From IMG/VR virus record IMGVR_UViG_3300031788_000007, positions 1-64,000 of that record: a DNA stretch of 64,000 bases; one strand, given 5' to 3'. The DNA is from a virus. How positions within the stretch are numbered: position 1 is the stretch's first letter; each line of letters starts with the position of its first letter. The notes under the pieces were generated by a model that was not told where the DNA came from, ran no database searches, and worked only from the letters and a program-made list of their open reading frames with translations. Positions 1-7,525 of this stretch are shown piece after piece. The position numbers were made by a program, and so were the translations under genes.

Positions 1-452
1 AGGTCAAGGCATACGAACTTCAAGATGGAATGCTTCGCAAAGCGTATGAAGATTCAGGTGATGCGGGGCGGTTCACATGGAGTGGTTGGCTGCTGAAACT
101 TGTGCGCGATAATGCCGCGTTGGAGGCTGAGGTCAAGGCGGCAGGTACGGTCCAGCAGCCAGCCGGGCCGGAGCCGACGTTCACGCTGGAGCAGATCGAG
201 AAAGTCCGCGTAGCAATCCTAGCTCAAGATCACCAAGGAGGGCCTCTCCGCTGGCTTGAATTTGCAAAAGATGTGTGCAACCGTCTCGCTCCCGAGCCGC
301 AAAAGCAGGTGACTGTCTCTAAAAACTCTGTGCTTATAGATGGCGATGTTTGTGCGACATTTAGTGGCAAAGATTCCTTGGATGCCGCGCAGGATTACGC
401 TAGGCTGCGCATCGCCCGTCTCGCCGAGCTTGCGAAGGAGGCAGGACGTTGA
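1..452 (+). CDS. Hypothetical protein, 5' end outside window
   Basis: The reading frame is already open at base 3 and runs to a TGA at 450-452; the first internal ATG is at 30, but in-frame codons upstream of it have no stop, so the gene probably begins before the window. The visible part has an alpha-helical stretch rich in Glu, Ala and Lys (around LEAEVKAAG) and a second helical end. I do not recognise the family. It overlaps the next gene by 4 nt (TTGA), suggesting translational coupling. Confidence 0.6.
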   Translation, partial: VKAYELQDGMLRKAYEDSGDAGRFTWSGWLLKLVRDNAALEAEVKAAGTVQQPAGPEPTFTLEQIEKVRVAILAQDHQGGPLRWLEFAKDVCNRLAPEPQKQVTVSKNSVLIDGDVCATFSGKDSLDAAQDYARLRIARLAELAKEAGR

Positions 453-619
453 GCGAGAAGAAAAAGTGTGGAGTATGTGGCGAAGAAATGGAACACAAAT
501 TCTTCAAGGGCGGATTCCCTCCAATATGGCGTTGTCGTAGGTGTGAATACGCAAAGCCAGCCGAGGTCAAGGCGGCTGCTAGCGCCGCAGCACCCCCGGC
601 AGACAAGGCGGGCGCATGA
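449..619 (+). CDS. Small zinc-ribbon protein (TTG start)
   Basis: A 56-aa protein read from a TTG overlapping the previous stop (TTGA), with AAGGAGG about 8 nt upstream. It has two CxxC knuckles near residues 7-10 (CGVC) and 30-33 (CRRC), the spacing of a zinc ribbon, then an Ala/Pro-rich tail. The metal-binding pattern and SD support a real gene although it lacks an ATG. Function unknown. Copy 1 of the 17-bp palindrome starts 8 nt after its stop. Confidence 0.7.
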   Translation: MSEKKKCGVCGEEMEHKFFKGGFPPIWRCRRCEYAKPAEVKAAASAAAPPADKAGA

Positions 620-626
620 GCACGCC

Positions 627-643
627 AGTCCAAATTTTGGAGT
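627..643. repeat. 17-bp palindrome, copy 1 (AGTCCAAATTTTGGAGT)
   Basis: Intergenic, 8 nt after the stop of the small zinc-ribbon gene. The core TCCAAATTTTGGA is intact; the outer positions are AGT on the left and AGT on the right. Confidence 0.9.
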
Positions 644-1002
644 AAAAACCGTGGTGTTCCGCGGGAAAGGAGGGCAGCCCTATGCGACGAACCGACCTGC
701 AAGACAATCAGAAGAGCAATTCGATGCGGTAGACGGGCGCCGGCCACGCCGGAGTTCAGTTGGAAGTAGCGCGGGCCTGGGGCAACCTGGGCTCGCGGTG
801 TTTTGGTCGTGAGATCTGGCCGTGGGGTTCGGGACTTCCTCAAAACCCACCTACGGCCGCAGCAGGATTGGCTGAGACGAGCCGGCGGCTGTCGGGTGGC
901 GTCGTAGCACGGCGGAATCGTCTACGGGGCGACAGCGGCCAGGAAACGGGGGCCTTGCGGGAGGGCTTGGAGCGGGGCAAGATGATTCAGGAGGAAGAAG
1001 CC
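644..1002. other. 360-bp stretch without a convincing gene
   Basis: No long coding frame with an SD is seen. A 16-codon ORF at 682-732 has a good SD (AAAGGAGG) and could be a leader peptide or chance. An imperfect hairpin pairs 818-823 (GGCCGT) with 853-858 (ACGGCC), so part of the stretch may be structured RNA. No promoter or terminator can be called with confidence. Confidence 0.4.
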
Positions 1003-1185
1003 ATGCCTGAGCAGTTTTGGCACGTTTACAACTACTTGGCCCGTCAGTGGTACGAGACGGAATACGGGAAGGTTCCGTATGGGGATCGTTACTATGGGGT
1101 GGCGATGGATTATCTGTCTATGAGGGCAGCAACGGAGATGACTAGAATGGTCTGGGGTGAAAGCGATCAATCAACAGCGGCTTAG
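1003..1185 (+). CDS. Hypothetical small protein
   Basis: A 60-aa protein starting MPEQFWHVYNYL, rich in Tyr and Trp. The ATG at 1003 is chosen because AGGAGGAAGAAG lies just upstream; a longer frame exists upstream but looks non-coding. No recognised domain. An alternative ATG at 982 is possible. Confidence 0.6.
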   Translation: MPEQFWHVYNYLARQWYETEYGKVPYGDRYYGVAMDYLSMRAATEMTRMVWGESDQSTAA

Positions 1186-1207
1186 GCCGGGAGTAGGGGA
1201 GGAAACG

Positions 1208-2272
1208 ATGGGAATTAAGGAGAAGGTAGTTGAACTGCTTTGGGATTCTCTGAAAAGAGACCGCAGCAGCGGAAGTAATGACCGCAGGCTAACCGGCTGG
1301 GGAACGAAGACGCAAGACGGGCTGGTGGCCTGCATCGAGGAGATCACGAAGCAGCCGGAGCCGAAGGAAACTCCCTACGTTCCGAACGCGGTAGAGCTTG
1401 GCTTCATCGAGTACGCACGGGAGAACCTTGTCACCAACGAACTGGAGATCGACGACGGGCCAGACTGCAAGGGGAACTACCCAAAGGTGAGCCAGAGCGC
1501 AGACGGGGCTTTTGTAGCGGCCTGGGTATGGGTAAGCAACGAGCAGGCGGGAGTTGAGGAAGTGGAAGAGGAGGACACCGACGAAGTTTGCCCTCATTGT
1601 GGAGAGAAAGGCGTAGCGTATGGCGCTCACTGCAACATGGTCGATCACGAAGACACGCACATCTCAGAGGGATATTGCCCTGAGCATGGTCTGGTAAAAA
1701 CAGTAGACGACGCGGGTATTGACAAGTGCCCAGATTGCGGAAGAGCCACGTCTTTCGATGCGGAAGAGGCCGCACGTTTCGAGCATCAGGACGACGAGCC
1801 GGAAAGCAACTGCGAACGGGGCGAAGAGCCGATCAGCAAAGAAGGCTATGCGCGGGATGGGAATTGTGGTGGCGTGCTTTGCCGCACCTGCTCAATGAAG
1901 GACGACGCACTGCCGCCGGACCCGGAAGGCCAGAACGACGACCGGGCGAAGTGGGCAGGGGTGGCGCTCGATGCTTTTCAGTCCGAGACAGGAGCAGACG
2001 ACTGCGACAAGTTGGGCGACCTGTTGGGCGACCTCATGCACTGGTGCGACCGCAACAATCAAGAGTTTGAGTGGGCGCTTGACCGAGCCCGTGAGTATTA
2101 TCGCCAGGAGACGCTATCAGAGCCGGACGACGATCCAATGGACGTAGCCTCAACCGTTTGCCCCGAGGCCGTGAGGGGAAGCGCAGCCTGGGAAGCCAGC
2201 GGGCGGGAGCCGATGAGCATTTCTCCTCTTGAGGTATTGCTTCTAGCCGAGAAGGCTGGGGTGAAGCGTTGA
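1208..2272 (+). CDS. Acidic multi-zinc-ribbon protein, unknown function
   Basis: A 354-aa protein. The ATG at 1208 follows GGGGAGGAAACG; an in-frame GTG at 1157 has no SD. Around residues 125-185 it carries CPHC, CEH- and CPDC-type knuckles with intervening His/Cys, consistent with one or two zinc ribbons. The rest is strongly acidic (Asp/Glu-rich), especially near EVEEEDTDE and around PDDDP. It may bind nucleic acid or protein; the family is not recognised. It overlaps the next gene as TTGA. Confidence 0.7.
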   Translation: MGIKEKVVELLWDSLKRDRSSGSNDRRLTGWGTKTQDGLVACIEEITKQPEPKETPYVPNAVELGFIEYARENLVTNELEIDDGPDCKGNYPKVSQSADGAFVAAWVWVSNEQAGVEEVEEEDTDEVCPHCGEKGVAYGAHCNMVDHEDTHISEGYCPEHGLVKTVDDAGIDKCPDCGRATSFDAEEAARFEHQDDEPESNCERGEEPISKEGYARDGNCGGVLCRTCSMKDDALPPDPEGQNDDRAKWAGVALDAFQSETGADDCDKLGDLLGDLMHWCDRNNQEFEWALDRAREYYRQETLSEPDDDPMDVASTVCPEAVRGSAAWEASGREPMSISPLEVLLLAEKAGVKR

Positions 2273-2397
2273 GGGCTAAGAGATGGCACGACCTCATCTT
2301 GGCGGGCTTTCTGATAGCGGCACTGGTTGAGCTTTTTATCCTTCCAGTGTGCAAGATCGTCATCGGTCATGCGGTATTGCCGATGGTGCAACGTTAA
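2269..2397 (+). CDS. Small single-pass membrane protein (TTG start)
   Basis: A 42-aa product from TTG at 2269, overlapping the upstream TGA as TTGA. After a basic N-terminus (MRAKRWHD) comes a hydrophobic run from about residue 9 to 28 (LILAGFLIAALVELFILPV), long enough for one membrane helix. The start arrangement matches two other TTGA junctions in this arm. Function unknown. Confidence 0.5.
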   Translation: MRAKRWHDLILAGFLIAALVELFILPVCKIVIGHAVLPMVQR

Positions 2398-2437
2398 CGA
2401 TTCACTATGGGGAAGAGAACAGAGGAGGAGTGCAACT

Positions 2438-2809
2438 ATGGGATGGGATGGAGCGCACGACCGCAGAAAGTGGCTAGAAGCGCAGAAAACAAAGACTTGG
2501 CCTTACGGTGAAAACACTTGCTCGTATCGCAAGCACCACGCGCACGGCCAGGAGGATTGGTTCATTGTTGACGTGAAAGCGCCGGATGGATCGTTGGTCG
2601 AATCGTTTATCGCCGTGACCTTGTGGGATGGGGGGTACAAGAAGGACATGAGCGAATCGATGGGTCCGTACTGCTACGGCTGCCCTATCGAGTGGCTTGA
2701 TGAAGTGCCGGAGCCGCCGCATCACCCGGATTACAACTGGCGCGACCGCCGCAGGAAGATCGAAGCGGACAGGCTGGAAGCAGGGGCATTGCTCTCTATG
2801 GGGAAGTAG
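2438..2809 (+). CDS. Conserved phage hypothetical (DUF6927-like)
   Basis: A 123-aa protein from ATG 2438 after GAGGAGGAGTGCAACT. It begins MGWDGAH and carries KDMSESMGPYCYGCP near residues 76-90, a pattern I associate with the DUF6927 phage family (MGW start; KDMxExMGP...CP). That assignment is from memory. The C-terminus is Arg/Glu-rich. Function unknown; probably an early-region accessory gene. Confidence 0.65.
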   Translation: MGWDGAHDRRKWLEAQKTKTWPYGENTCSYRKHHAHGQEDWFIVDVKAPDGSLVESFIAVTLWDGGYKKDMSESMGPYCYGCPIEWLDEVPEPPHHPDYNWRDRRRKIEADRLEAGALLSMGK

Positions 2810-2850
2810 GAGACTATCAGTTATCGGCAACAGCCGATGGAGGAATGGGG

Positions 2851-3114
2851 ATGATTTTTCCAACACTGCACATGAACGGAACGAGCAAGCAACAATTGCT
2901 CGATGACTGTTGCGACATGGGCCATGCGCTCAATGCCGCAATGGAGAAGATGATCGAGAACGGTCCCAATGGCAGGGACTACTACCCTCAAGGCGACCAA
3001 GCCTTTGCTCAGGCCCGGAAAGAGCACATGGACCGCATCGCAAAGATTCACGCCGTTAAGGCTGAGATCGACCAGATTGCAGAGCACATTGCGGACGCGG
3101 AAGGAGGCCGATAG
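2851..3114 (+). CDS. Conserved phage hypothetical, helical
   Basis: An 87-aa protein. ATG 2851 is preferred over ATG 2845 because GGAGG at 2839-2843 is correctly spaced only for the former. It starts MIFPTLHMNGTSKQQLL and contains GPNGRDYYPQG near residue 40, a pattern typical of a widespread small phage protein of unknown role. The rest is predicted helical. It shares TAGTG with the next gene. Confidence 0.65.
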   Translation: MIFPTLHMNGTSKQQLLDDCCDMGHALNAAMEKMIENGPNGRDYYPQGDQAFAQARKEHMDRIAKIHAVKAEIDQIAEHIADAEGGR

Positions 3115-3356
3115 TGGTAAAAATCGGTAGGCGTTACGAGGAGATTGAGCGGCGCTACCCTCTGCTAATCGCGGCGATGAAGTGGGCGGCCATTCTCTCG
3201 ACGACCGAGGCCGTAGACTGCATCAAGGCAATTCAGGAGGAGCGCGGCAGCGGAGAGGCCGTGCAGCACTTTGGAGGCCCGGTGGCAGTGTTTGAGGGCG
3301 CGATGCGGTGCCGGAAGTGGGCGAAGCAGCTTCGCCAGGGAAGGAGGGCAATTTGA
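3114..3356 (+). CDS. Hypothetical protein (GTG start)
   Basis: An 80-aa protein from GTG 3114, overlapping the previous TAG by one base, with AAGGAGG at 3101-3107. Helical and basic at the C-terminus (KWAKQLRQGRRAI). No recognised motif. It overlaps the next gene as TTGA. Confidence 0.6.
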   Translation: MVKIGRRYEEIERRYPLLIAAMKWAAILSTTEAVDCIKAIQEERGSGEAVQHFGGPVAVFEGAMRCRKWAKQLRQGRRAI

Positions 3357-3568
3357 GGAGCCCTGATTTCATCATTAAGATCGCAGCCGACAGCATAGAT
3401 CGGTTGCGGCGTTCTGACGTGGAGCGCGTTCTGGAAAATTGCTCTGACGTGGAATTGGGTCCGACCGCAAAGTGGATTGTCGAGAACCGGGCGGATTTGG
3501 CCGTCAAAGTAGAAGACGAAGTGGCCTACCAGGAGGCACAGCGGTTTTCTCCGCATCGGCCAGCCTAA
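3353..3568 (+). CDS. Hypothetical protein (TTG start)
   Basis: A 71-aa product, MRSPDFIIKIAADSIDRL..., read from TTG 3353 in the TTGA overlap. AAGGAGG at 3340-3346 is well placed for this start. No alternative ATG fits the SD. Unknown function. Confidence 0.55.
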   Translation: MRSPDFIIKIAADSIDRLRRSDVERVLENCSDVELGPTAKWIVENRADLAVKVEDEVAYQEAQRFSPHRPA

Positions 3569-3623
3569 GCAGGGGCCTTGAATCTAAGGCCCACTCACTT
3601 CATTATGGGGATGGAGGCAGTCA

Positions 3624-3887
3624 ATGAGAGCAACGGCACACAACACGAGAGGAGCCTGCCAGCGATGCGGCAAGGTAGGCTGTTTTGTTATGGCCGTAGC
3701 CTTCCAAGGAGACGGGACAGCAACCTTCCGTCACCTGTGCGCCAGTTGTGAGCGGATGGAGAAACACAAGAACGAGCCGCACCTGTTCATCGGGATCGAG
3801 TGGGTATTCATCGGGACGCCTGAGCCGGAGGAAGAGATCGAAGCGGAGCCGGTAGAAGTCTACAGCCCGCAAATGTGTTTGTTTTAA
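3624..3887 (+). CDS. Small zinc-ribbon protein
   Basis: An 87-aa protein from ATG 3624 after GGAGGCAGTCA. Two CxxC pairs (CQRC at 13-16 and CASC near 40-43) form a zinc ribbon; the C-terminal half is acidic. It resembles the other zinc-knuckle genes of this arm in layout but not in detailed sequence. Function unknown. Confidence 0.65.
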   Translation: MRATAHNTRGACQRCGKVGCFVMAVAFQGDGTATFRHLCASCERMEKHKNEPHLFIGIEWVFIGTPEPEEEIEAEPVEVYSPQMCLF

Positions 3888-3916
3888 TCGCGGCCCAGCC
3901 GCAGGAGGAGGGAAGA

Positions 3917-4330
3917 ATGGAGACATGCCCACAATGTGAAGGAACGCCGGACCTGTGCAACGGCTATTGTGAAGGAACCGGCAAAGTGACGACCAGCCAT
4001 GCGGCAGAGTGGCATCGGCAGAATGATGAACCGAAGGCAGGGAAGACACTGGCCGACTTCGCCCACAGCGGGAAGCTCTTCAAGCGCCCGATGCACGCCA
4101 ACCCGCACGGATTTACGGCAGGCAGTGACAGCCTGAAAGAGATCCGCACATCGACATGGGGCGACCAGATCAACATTTGCTCAGACTTCCCACGGCTGAC
4201 CCGCGAAGACCTCACGGCGACCGACTGGGAAGAAGTAACACTCCCTAAAGAAGTCGAGGAGTACAGGAATTTCGGCGCGAACAACACCACGAACACCGGA
4301 GCCGACGGCCTGTTACCGGCGCTCAGTTAG
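3917..4330 (+). CDS. Zinc-knuckle protein with Tad2-like (DUF2829) C-terminus
   Basis: A 137-aa protein from ATG 3917 after GGAGGAGGGAAGA; upstream in-frame codons lack an SD. The N-terminus (CPQC ... C ... C, residues 4-18) could bind zinc. The region from ADFAHSGKLFKRP to LTREDLTATDWEEV follows the DUF2829 pattern (gain of a GK..+R motif, then xEDLxAxDW), the family containing Thoeris anti-defence protein Tad2, which binds the signalling nucleotide. The usual Trp after the basic pair is absent. The assignment is by remembered motif. Its TAG stop overlaps palindrome copy 2. Confidence 0.5.
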   Translation: METCPQCEGTPDLCNGYCEGTGKVTTSHAAEWHRQNDEPKAGKTLADFAHSGKLFKRPMHANPHGFTAGSDSLKEIRTSTWGDQINICSDFPRLTREDLTATDWEEVTLPKEVEEYRNFGANNTTNTGADGLLPALS

Positions 4331-4345
4331 TCCAAAATTTGGACT
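4329..4345. repeat. 17-bp palindrome, copy 2 (AGTCCAAAATTTGGACT)
   Basis: Perfect dyad over 17 bp. The TAG stop of the preceding gene (4328-4330) supplies the first two bases. Confidence 0.9.
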
Positions 4346-4490
4346 CGTGGCTTCTGGTGTTCTGGTGTCGTGGAATCTTCCAGAGCGCCGGGAGCCTTCT
4401 TTTTGCGGCGAGATCCGAAGGACAGGACGGCCGTCGGAAGCCCCAGGCCGGCGGGAGGGAAGGCAGGATTTAAGCCGCAGGGCAGGGGGA

Positions 4491-4518
4491 TTGCAAACGC
4501 CAGGAACCGCGTTACAGT
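4491..4518 (+). promoter_or_regulatory. Possible sigma70-type promoter
   Basis: TTGCAA (4491-4496) and TACAGT (4513-4518) are separated by 16 bp, in a 218-bp gap between genes and about 30 bp before the next start. The match to consensus is partial; a similar TTGCAA-17-TACTGT pair lies at 30098. Confidence 0.3.
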
Positions 4519-4548
4519 GAAGGAGTGGCAAGAGCCACAGGAGGAAAG

Positions 4549-4743
4549 ATGGAAGCCTATTACAACGTGTTTGTTCGCAACTGGTGGAGGCGCACGGCAA
4601 CCGGAAGGGAGCCAGGGGTGGGGAAGAAAACTTACCTCAGGAAGCACGTCACATACTCCGACGCCCGCGCGATCTGCAAGCAGTACAACGACACCCACGA
4701 ACCCGGCTACCTCAGCCGCAAAGCGGAATTTGAGGAAGCCTAA
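4549..4743 (+). CDS. Conserved small phage hypothetical
   Basis: A 64-aa protein from ATG 4549 after CAGGAGGAAAG. It begins MEAYYNVFVRNWW and has KTYLRKHVTYSDARAIC followed by YNDTHEPGYLSRKAEFEE, a pattern I have seen in many small phage proteins of unknown role. Basic, probably single-domain. Confidence 0.65.
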   Translation: MEAYYNVFVRNWWRRTATGREPGVGKKTYLRKHVTYSDARAICKQYNDTHEPGYLSRKAEFEEA

Positions 4744-4787
4744 CCACAGCGCGGAGCCAGCGCACAACCAACGGAGAAGAGGACAAC

Positions 4788-5375
4788 ATGAGCGAATACA
4801 CCGAACAGGCAGAGAATTTCTTAAAGGCGCATGGGCTGGAATTTCGGTCTGTGCTTGTGGGCGACGACTGCCCGAAGTTTTGCGAAGACGCCCAGGCAGG
4901 CCGGGACATGGACAAGGTAAACACCTTCCCCCGGAAGAGCCACATTCACGGCAAGCACTACCGCTGCACGATCAGCGGCACCGATCGCGGGCACGTTGAC
5001 TTTGACTTCTGGAATAGCTACGCGGACGAGGAATTTAACGCGCTCGGCTCGCCGGAATATCGGAAGGCGCAACAGGAAGGCCGGTTTGCGGTGGGGCTGT
5101 ACAAGTACGGTCGCATCAAACGGCCAGTGACGCCAGAGAACGCGGGCCTGTCTGCGTGGATGAATGGACCCAAGAAGACCCCGGAAGCCTACGACCTCCT
5201 AGCCTGCATCGAGAAGAACGAGCCCGGCACGTTCAAGGACTTTTGCGGCGATTTCGGATACTCTGACGACTCAATGAAGGCGTTCGACGTGTACCGCGCC
5301 GTGCAGGAGGAGTACGCCAAGTTCCGGCGCTTCTTCACAGCCGAAGAGATCGCCGAGGCGCAAGAAATATCGTAG
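4788..5375 (+). CDS. Conserved phage hypothetical
   Basis: A 195-aa protein from ATG 4788 after GGAGAAGAGGACAAC. It contains a His-Tyr-rich segment (HGKHYRCTISGTDRGH) and a C-terminal block ending FCGDFGYSDDSMKAF ... EEYAKFRRFFTAEEIAE, typical of a family of phage proteins with no assigned activity. No catalytic motif is evident. The 192 bp that follow show no convincing gene. Confidence 0.65.
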   Translation: MSEYTEQAENFLKAHGLEFRSVLVGDDCPKFCEDAQAGRDMDKVNTFPRKSHIHGKHYRCTISGTDRGHVDFDFWNSYADEEFNALGSPEYRKAQQEGRFAVGLYKYGRIKRPVTPENAGLSAWMNGPKKTPEAYDLLACIEKNEPGTFKDFCGDFGYSDDSMKAFDVYRAVQEEYAKFRRFFTAEEIAEAQEIS

Positions 5376-5567
5376 CGCAACCCGCGACGGTGGGCAGCGC
5401 AGGCGGTAGGAGACTTGGGAAAGGACTCGCGGCCCGAACTGCCAAAGCATCGGCACTAGGACAAACCGATTGGAGCGCCCTACTCGGCCGAGAGGTTTCC
5501 TACTGCCTACCCTGCCCACTGACCGATAACCGGCGCAAGCCGCAACCGAAGGAAGGAGCACGAGAGA

Positions 5568-5807
5568 ATGAAGAGCTTTTATGTGTCAATGTCTTACGAC
5601 CTGCTTCACGTCTATATCGAGTACAAGGCAGAGAGCGACAAAGCAGTGAGGCAGTACCTAGAGCGGCAATACCTGAGAAATGGAATTTGGAAGCTGCCCT
5701 GGTGCGCGATCTACACGGTATTACCAGCCAACGAGCCGGAGCGGATCATCGTAAAGGCTCAATGCGGAACGATCTACGAGGAGCCGGAAGAAATCGCGGC
5801 CCGGTAG
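5568..5807 (+). CDS. Hypothetical protein
   Basis: A 79-aa protein from ATG 5568 after GGAAGGAGCACGAGAGA. It alternates Tyr-rich beta-like segments and an acidic tail (YEEPEEIAAR). No family recognised. Confidence 0.55.
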   Translation: MKSFYVSMSYDLLHVYIEYKAESDKAVRQYLERQYLRNGIWKLPWCAIYTVLPANEPERIIVKAQCGTIYEEPEEIAAR

Positions 5808-5874
5808 ACGGCCCCAGCCGCCAAGCCCCGCAGGGAAGGCGAGAGAGGCACTCAAAGGAAAGCGAGGAAAGCAA

Positions 5875-6096
5875 ATGGACAGATACGAGAAGCGGCTTTT
5901 TATCGAAGACCTGTGTGACAGCATCAAGTTAACGGTAGTTGATTCAATCTCGAAGATGCCAGAAGAGTGGGACGGTTTCGAGCTTCGAGAACTCATCGCA
6001 GAGAAGGCTACGCAATCGGCGGGATGGTTGAACAAGCCAGAGAACAGGAAGCGCCGGAAAGACTACCGAAACACAGTCATTGTCAGGAACCTTTAA
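5875..6096 (+). CDS. Hypothetical protein
   Basis: A 73-aa protein from ATG 5875 after GCGAGGAAAGCAA. Helical N-terminus (MDRYEKRLFIEDLCDSI), basic C-terminus (KRRKDYRN). No recognised domain. It is followed by a 380-bp gene-free stretch. Confidence 0.55.
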   Translation: MDRYEKRLFIEDLCDSIKLTVVDSISKMPEEWDGFELRELIAEKATQSAGWLNKPENRKRRKDYRNTVIVRNL

Positions 6097-6438
6097 CCAG
6101 GCTCGGGTATCGTTGCACCACCCCACCACAGGCACCGATACCCACCCACCCCTATACTAAATTCCCCTAATCTCTACTGCCCTTCCCCATACAAGAATCC
6201 CCCTACCCCCAGCCTCACCCCTTCAGCGCCAGCCCCACCTGAGCCAACCTAAAGCCCAAAACATCCACGAAACAGCCAGCGCAGCGGCCCAAGCCAACAC
6301 GAACACGGAGCCAGGGACGCGAAAGAGACGCGGCGGTAATCTCGTCTCGCCGTCCTCCAGCGCCCTCTTAGATGGCGCAATAGTGCCAATTGTATCGAGG
6401 TATCAAGATGCGTTGATGAGTGTGTTAGACTCGCCGAC
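6097..6438. other. Gene-free stretch, strongly C-rich on the top strand
   Basis: Bases about 6110-6250 contain many C-runs and few G on this strand; the reverse strand could form a non-canonical G-quadruplex near 6185-6240. No ORF with an SD is seen. The 3' end leads into two 15-bp direct repeats. It could hold a promoter or operator region for the gene at 6476. Confidence 0.45.
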
Positions 6439-6476
6439 GGTACTATGTGTCCAACCCTAGTGGTACTATGTGTCCA
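6439..6476 (+). repeat. Two 15-bp direct repeats before a start codon
   Basis: GGTACTATGTGTCCA occurs exactly at 6439-6453 and 6462-6476, start-to-start 23 bp, separated by ACCCTAGT. The second copy runs into the ATG at 6476. Each copy includes TACTAT, a -10-like hexamer. This may be an operator pair or a duplicated promoter element. Confidence 0.75.
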
Positions 6477-6766
6477 TGTACAAACAGGTGATGGCATTTG
6501 AGTGTAGGTGTGATTTGTGCGGGCATCGTTGGATAAGTGAGGCGAAGCCGGTCAGGTGCGCGAAGTGTAAGAGCCGCATCTGGAACTGTGACGATAAGAC
6601 CGTTGATCCCGTGGTCGTAGAGTCGCGGAGTCCTGGAGCCGTGGTCTCAAAGGAAGAGAAACCGAAACCGATAATCATTCAAGAGGAAGCGAAACCAGCG
6701 GCCAGGTCGAGCGGCTGCTTGAAGTGTGGCGCGTTGGGTGGCGTCCACATGAAAGGCTGCAAGTAG
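6476..6766 (+). CDS. Zinc-ribbon protein
   Basis: A 96-aa protein starting MYKQVMAFECRCDLCG. CxxC pairs near residues 12-15 (CDLC) and 28-31 (CAKC) form a zinc ribbon; a second Cys cluster (CLKCG ... KGC) lies at the C-terminus after a Pro/Lys/Glu linker. There is no clear SD, and the ATG sits in the second 15-bp repeat, so the start (6470 GTG, 6476 ATG or 6491 ATG) is uncertain. Possibly a small regulator. Confidence 0.6.
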   Translation: MYKQVMAFECRCDLCGHRWISEAKPVRCAKCKSRIWNCDDKTVDPVVVESRSPGAVVSKEEKPKPIIIQEEAKPAARSSGCLKCGALGGVHMKGCK

Positions 6767-6817
6767 GGGTATTGAACCCTTAGCGGTTTGGGGCGATAGT
6801 TGAGGCATGGAGGAAGT

Positions 6818-7099
6818 ATGCACAGCCCACACAAATACACGGCAGTTGATTACATGGGCCACCGTCCCGGCCTCTGCGATATTTGCAATGAAGCGGAGGG
6901 CGCACCCATCCACGTTTACACCTTCGCCGGCCTTGAAACCTGCGACCAGGACAGGGAAGCAGCCTTAGCCATTAGCCAGCGCGAGGAGATGGAGACGCGC
7001 CTACGGTCTACCAGAGGCGATATTTCGGCCCGATCTGGCAAGATGGAGCGGCACAGCCCGCTATTCTTCGGGACGGGAGACAACCCGCTGCTTTGGTAG
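6818..7099 (+). CDS. Small Cys-containing hypothetical protein
   Basis: A 93-aa protein from ATG 6818 after GGAGGAAGT. A CxxC (CDIC) near residue 21 and further Cys/His suggest metal binding; the second half is Arg/Glu-rich and helical. Function unknown. Its last codons overlap a small zinc-ribbon frame. Confidence 0.55.
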   Translation: MHSPHKYTAVDYMGHRPGLCDICNEAEGAPIHVYTFAGLETCDQDREAALAISQREEMETRLRSTRGDISARSGKMERHSPLFFGTGDNPLLW

Positions 7100-7221
7100 C
7101 GTACCGATGTATTAACTGTCGGCATAGTTGCGTTAGCTTTGCCGATGCGGTCCCGGCCTGCGGCTGGTGTGGGTCTGGACCTATCTTTCAGAGAGTGGAG
7201 CACAGAGAGCCAGCAGAATGA
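7093..7221 (+). CDS. Mini zinc-ribbon protein (TTG start)
   Basis: A 42-aa frame from TTG 7093, overlapping the upstream stop. It has CINC near residue 6 and CGWC near residue 24, flanked by aromatic residues (YRC ... IFQRVE), typical of a minimal rubredoxin-like zinc ribbon. The SD is weak (GGGAG, 14 nt upstream). Called on the paired CxxC pattern. Confidence 0.45.
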   Translation: MVAYRCINCRHSCVSFADAVPACGWCGSGPIFQRVEHREPAE

Positions 7222-7245
7222 CAACCGCAAGAGGAGGCAGGAGCA

Positions 7246-7434
7246 ATGCACATGATGGAGCGGATTTTAACGAACGCCATCAACGCCGGATTCGTGGGGA
7301 TGATTCCGGCAACCGTGGGAGCCGTGGAGCAAGAGACGCGGTATCAACAGGAGCTCGACCGGCAGGAAGAGCAATTCAGGCAGGAGCAGGCACAGCGAGC
7401 GCGGCGCCGGATACTGCGGCTTGGCTGCGAATAG
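7246..7434 (+). CDS. Small protein with hydrophobic N-terminus and helical tail
   Basis: A 62-aa protein from ATG 7246 after GAGGAGGCAGGAGCA. A mildly hydrophobic segment (residues 9-26, including AGFVGMIPATVGAV) precedes a Gln/Glu/Arg-rich coiled-coil-like tail. Could be membrane-associated. Unknown function. Confidence 0.5.
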   Translation: MHMMERILTNAINAGFVGMIPATVGAVEQETRYQQELDRQEEQFRQEQAQRARRRILRLGCE

Positions 7435-7525
7435 GCGCCACCGTCACGGACTGGGGTCAGCTTCGGCTGGCCCCTTGCCGTCAGGAGGAAACAGGGACAC
7501 AGTAAGAGGAGAGGAGAAACAACCG

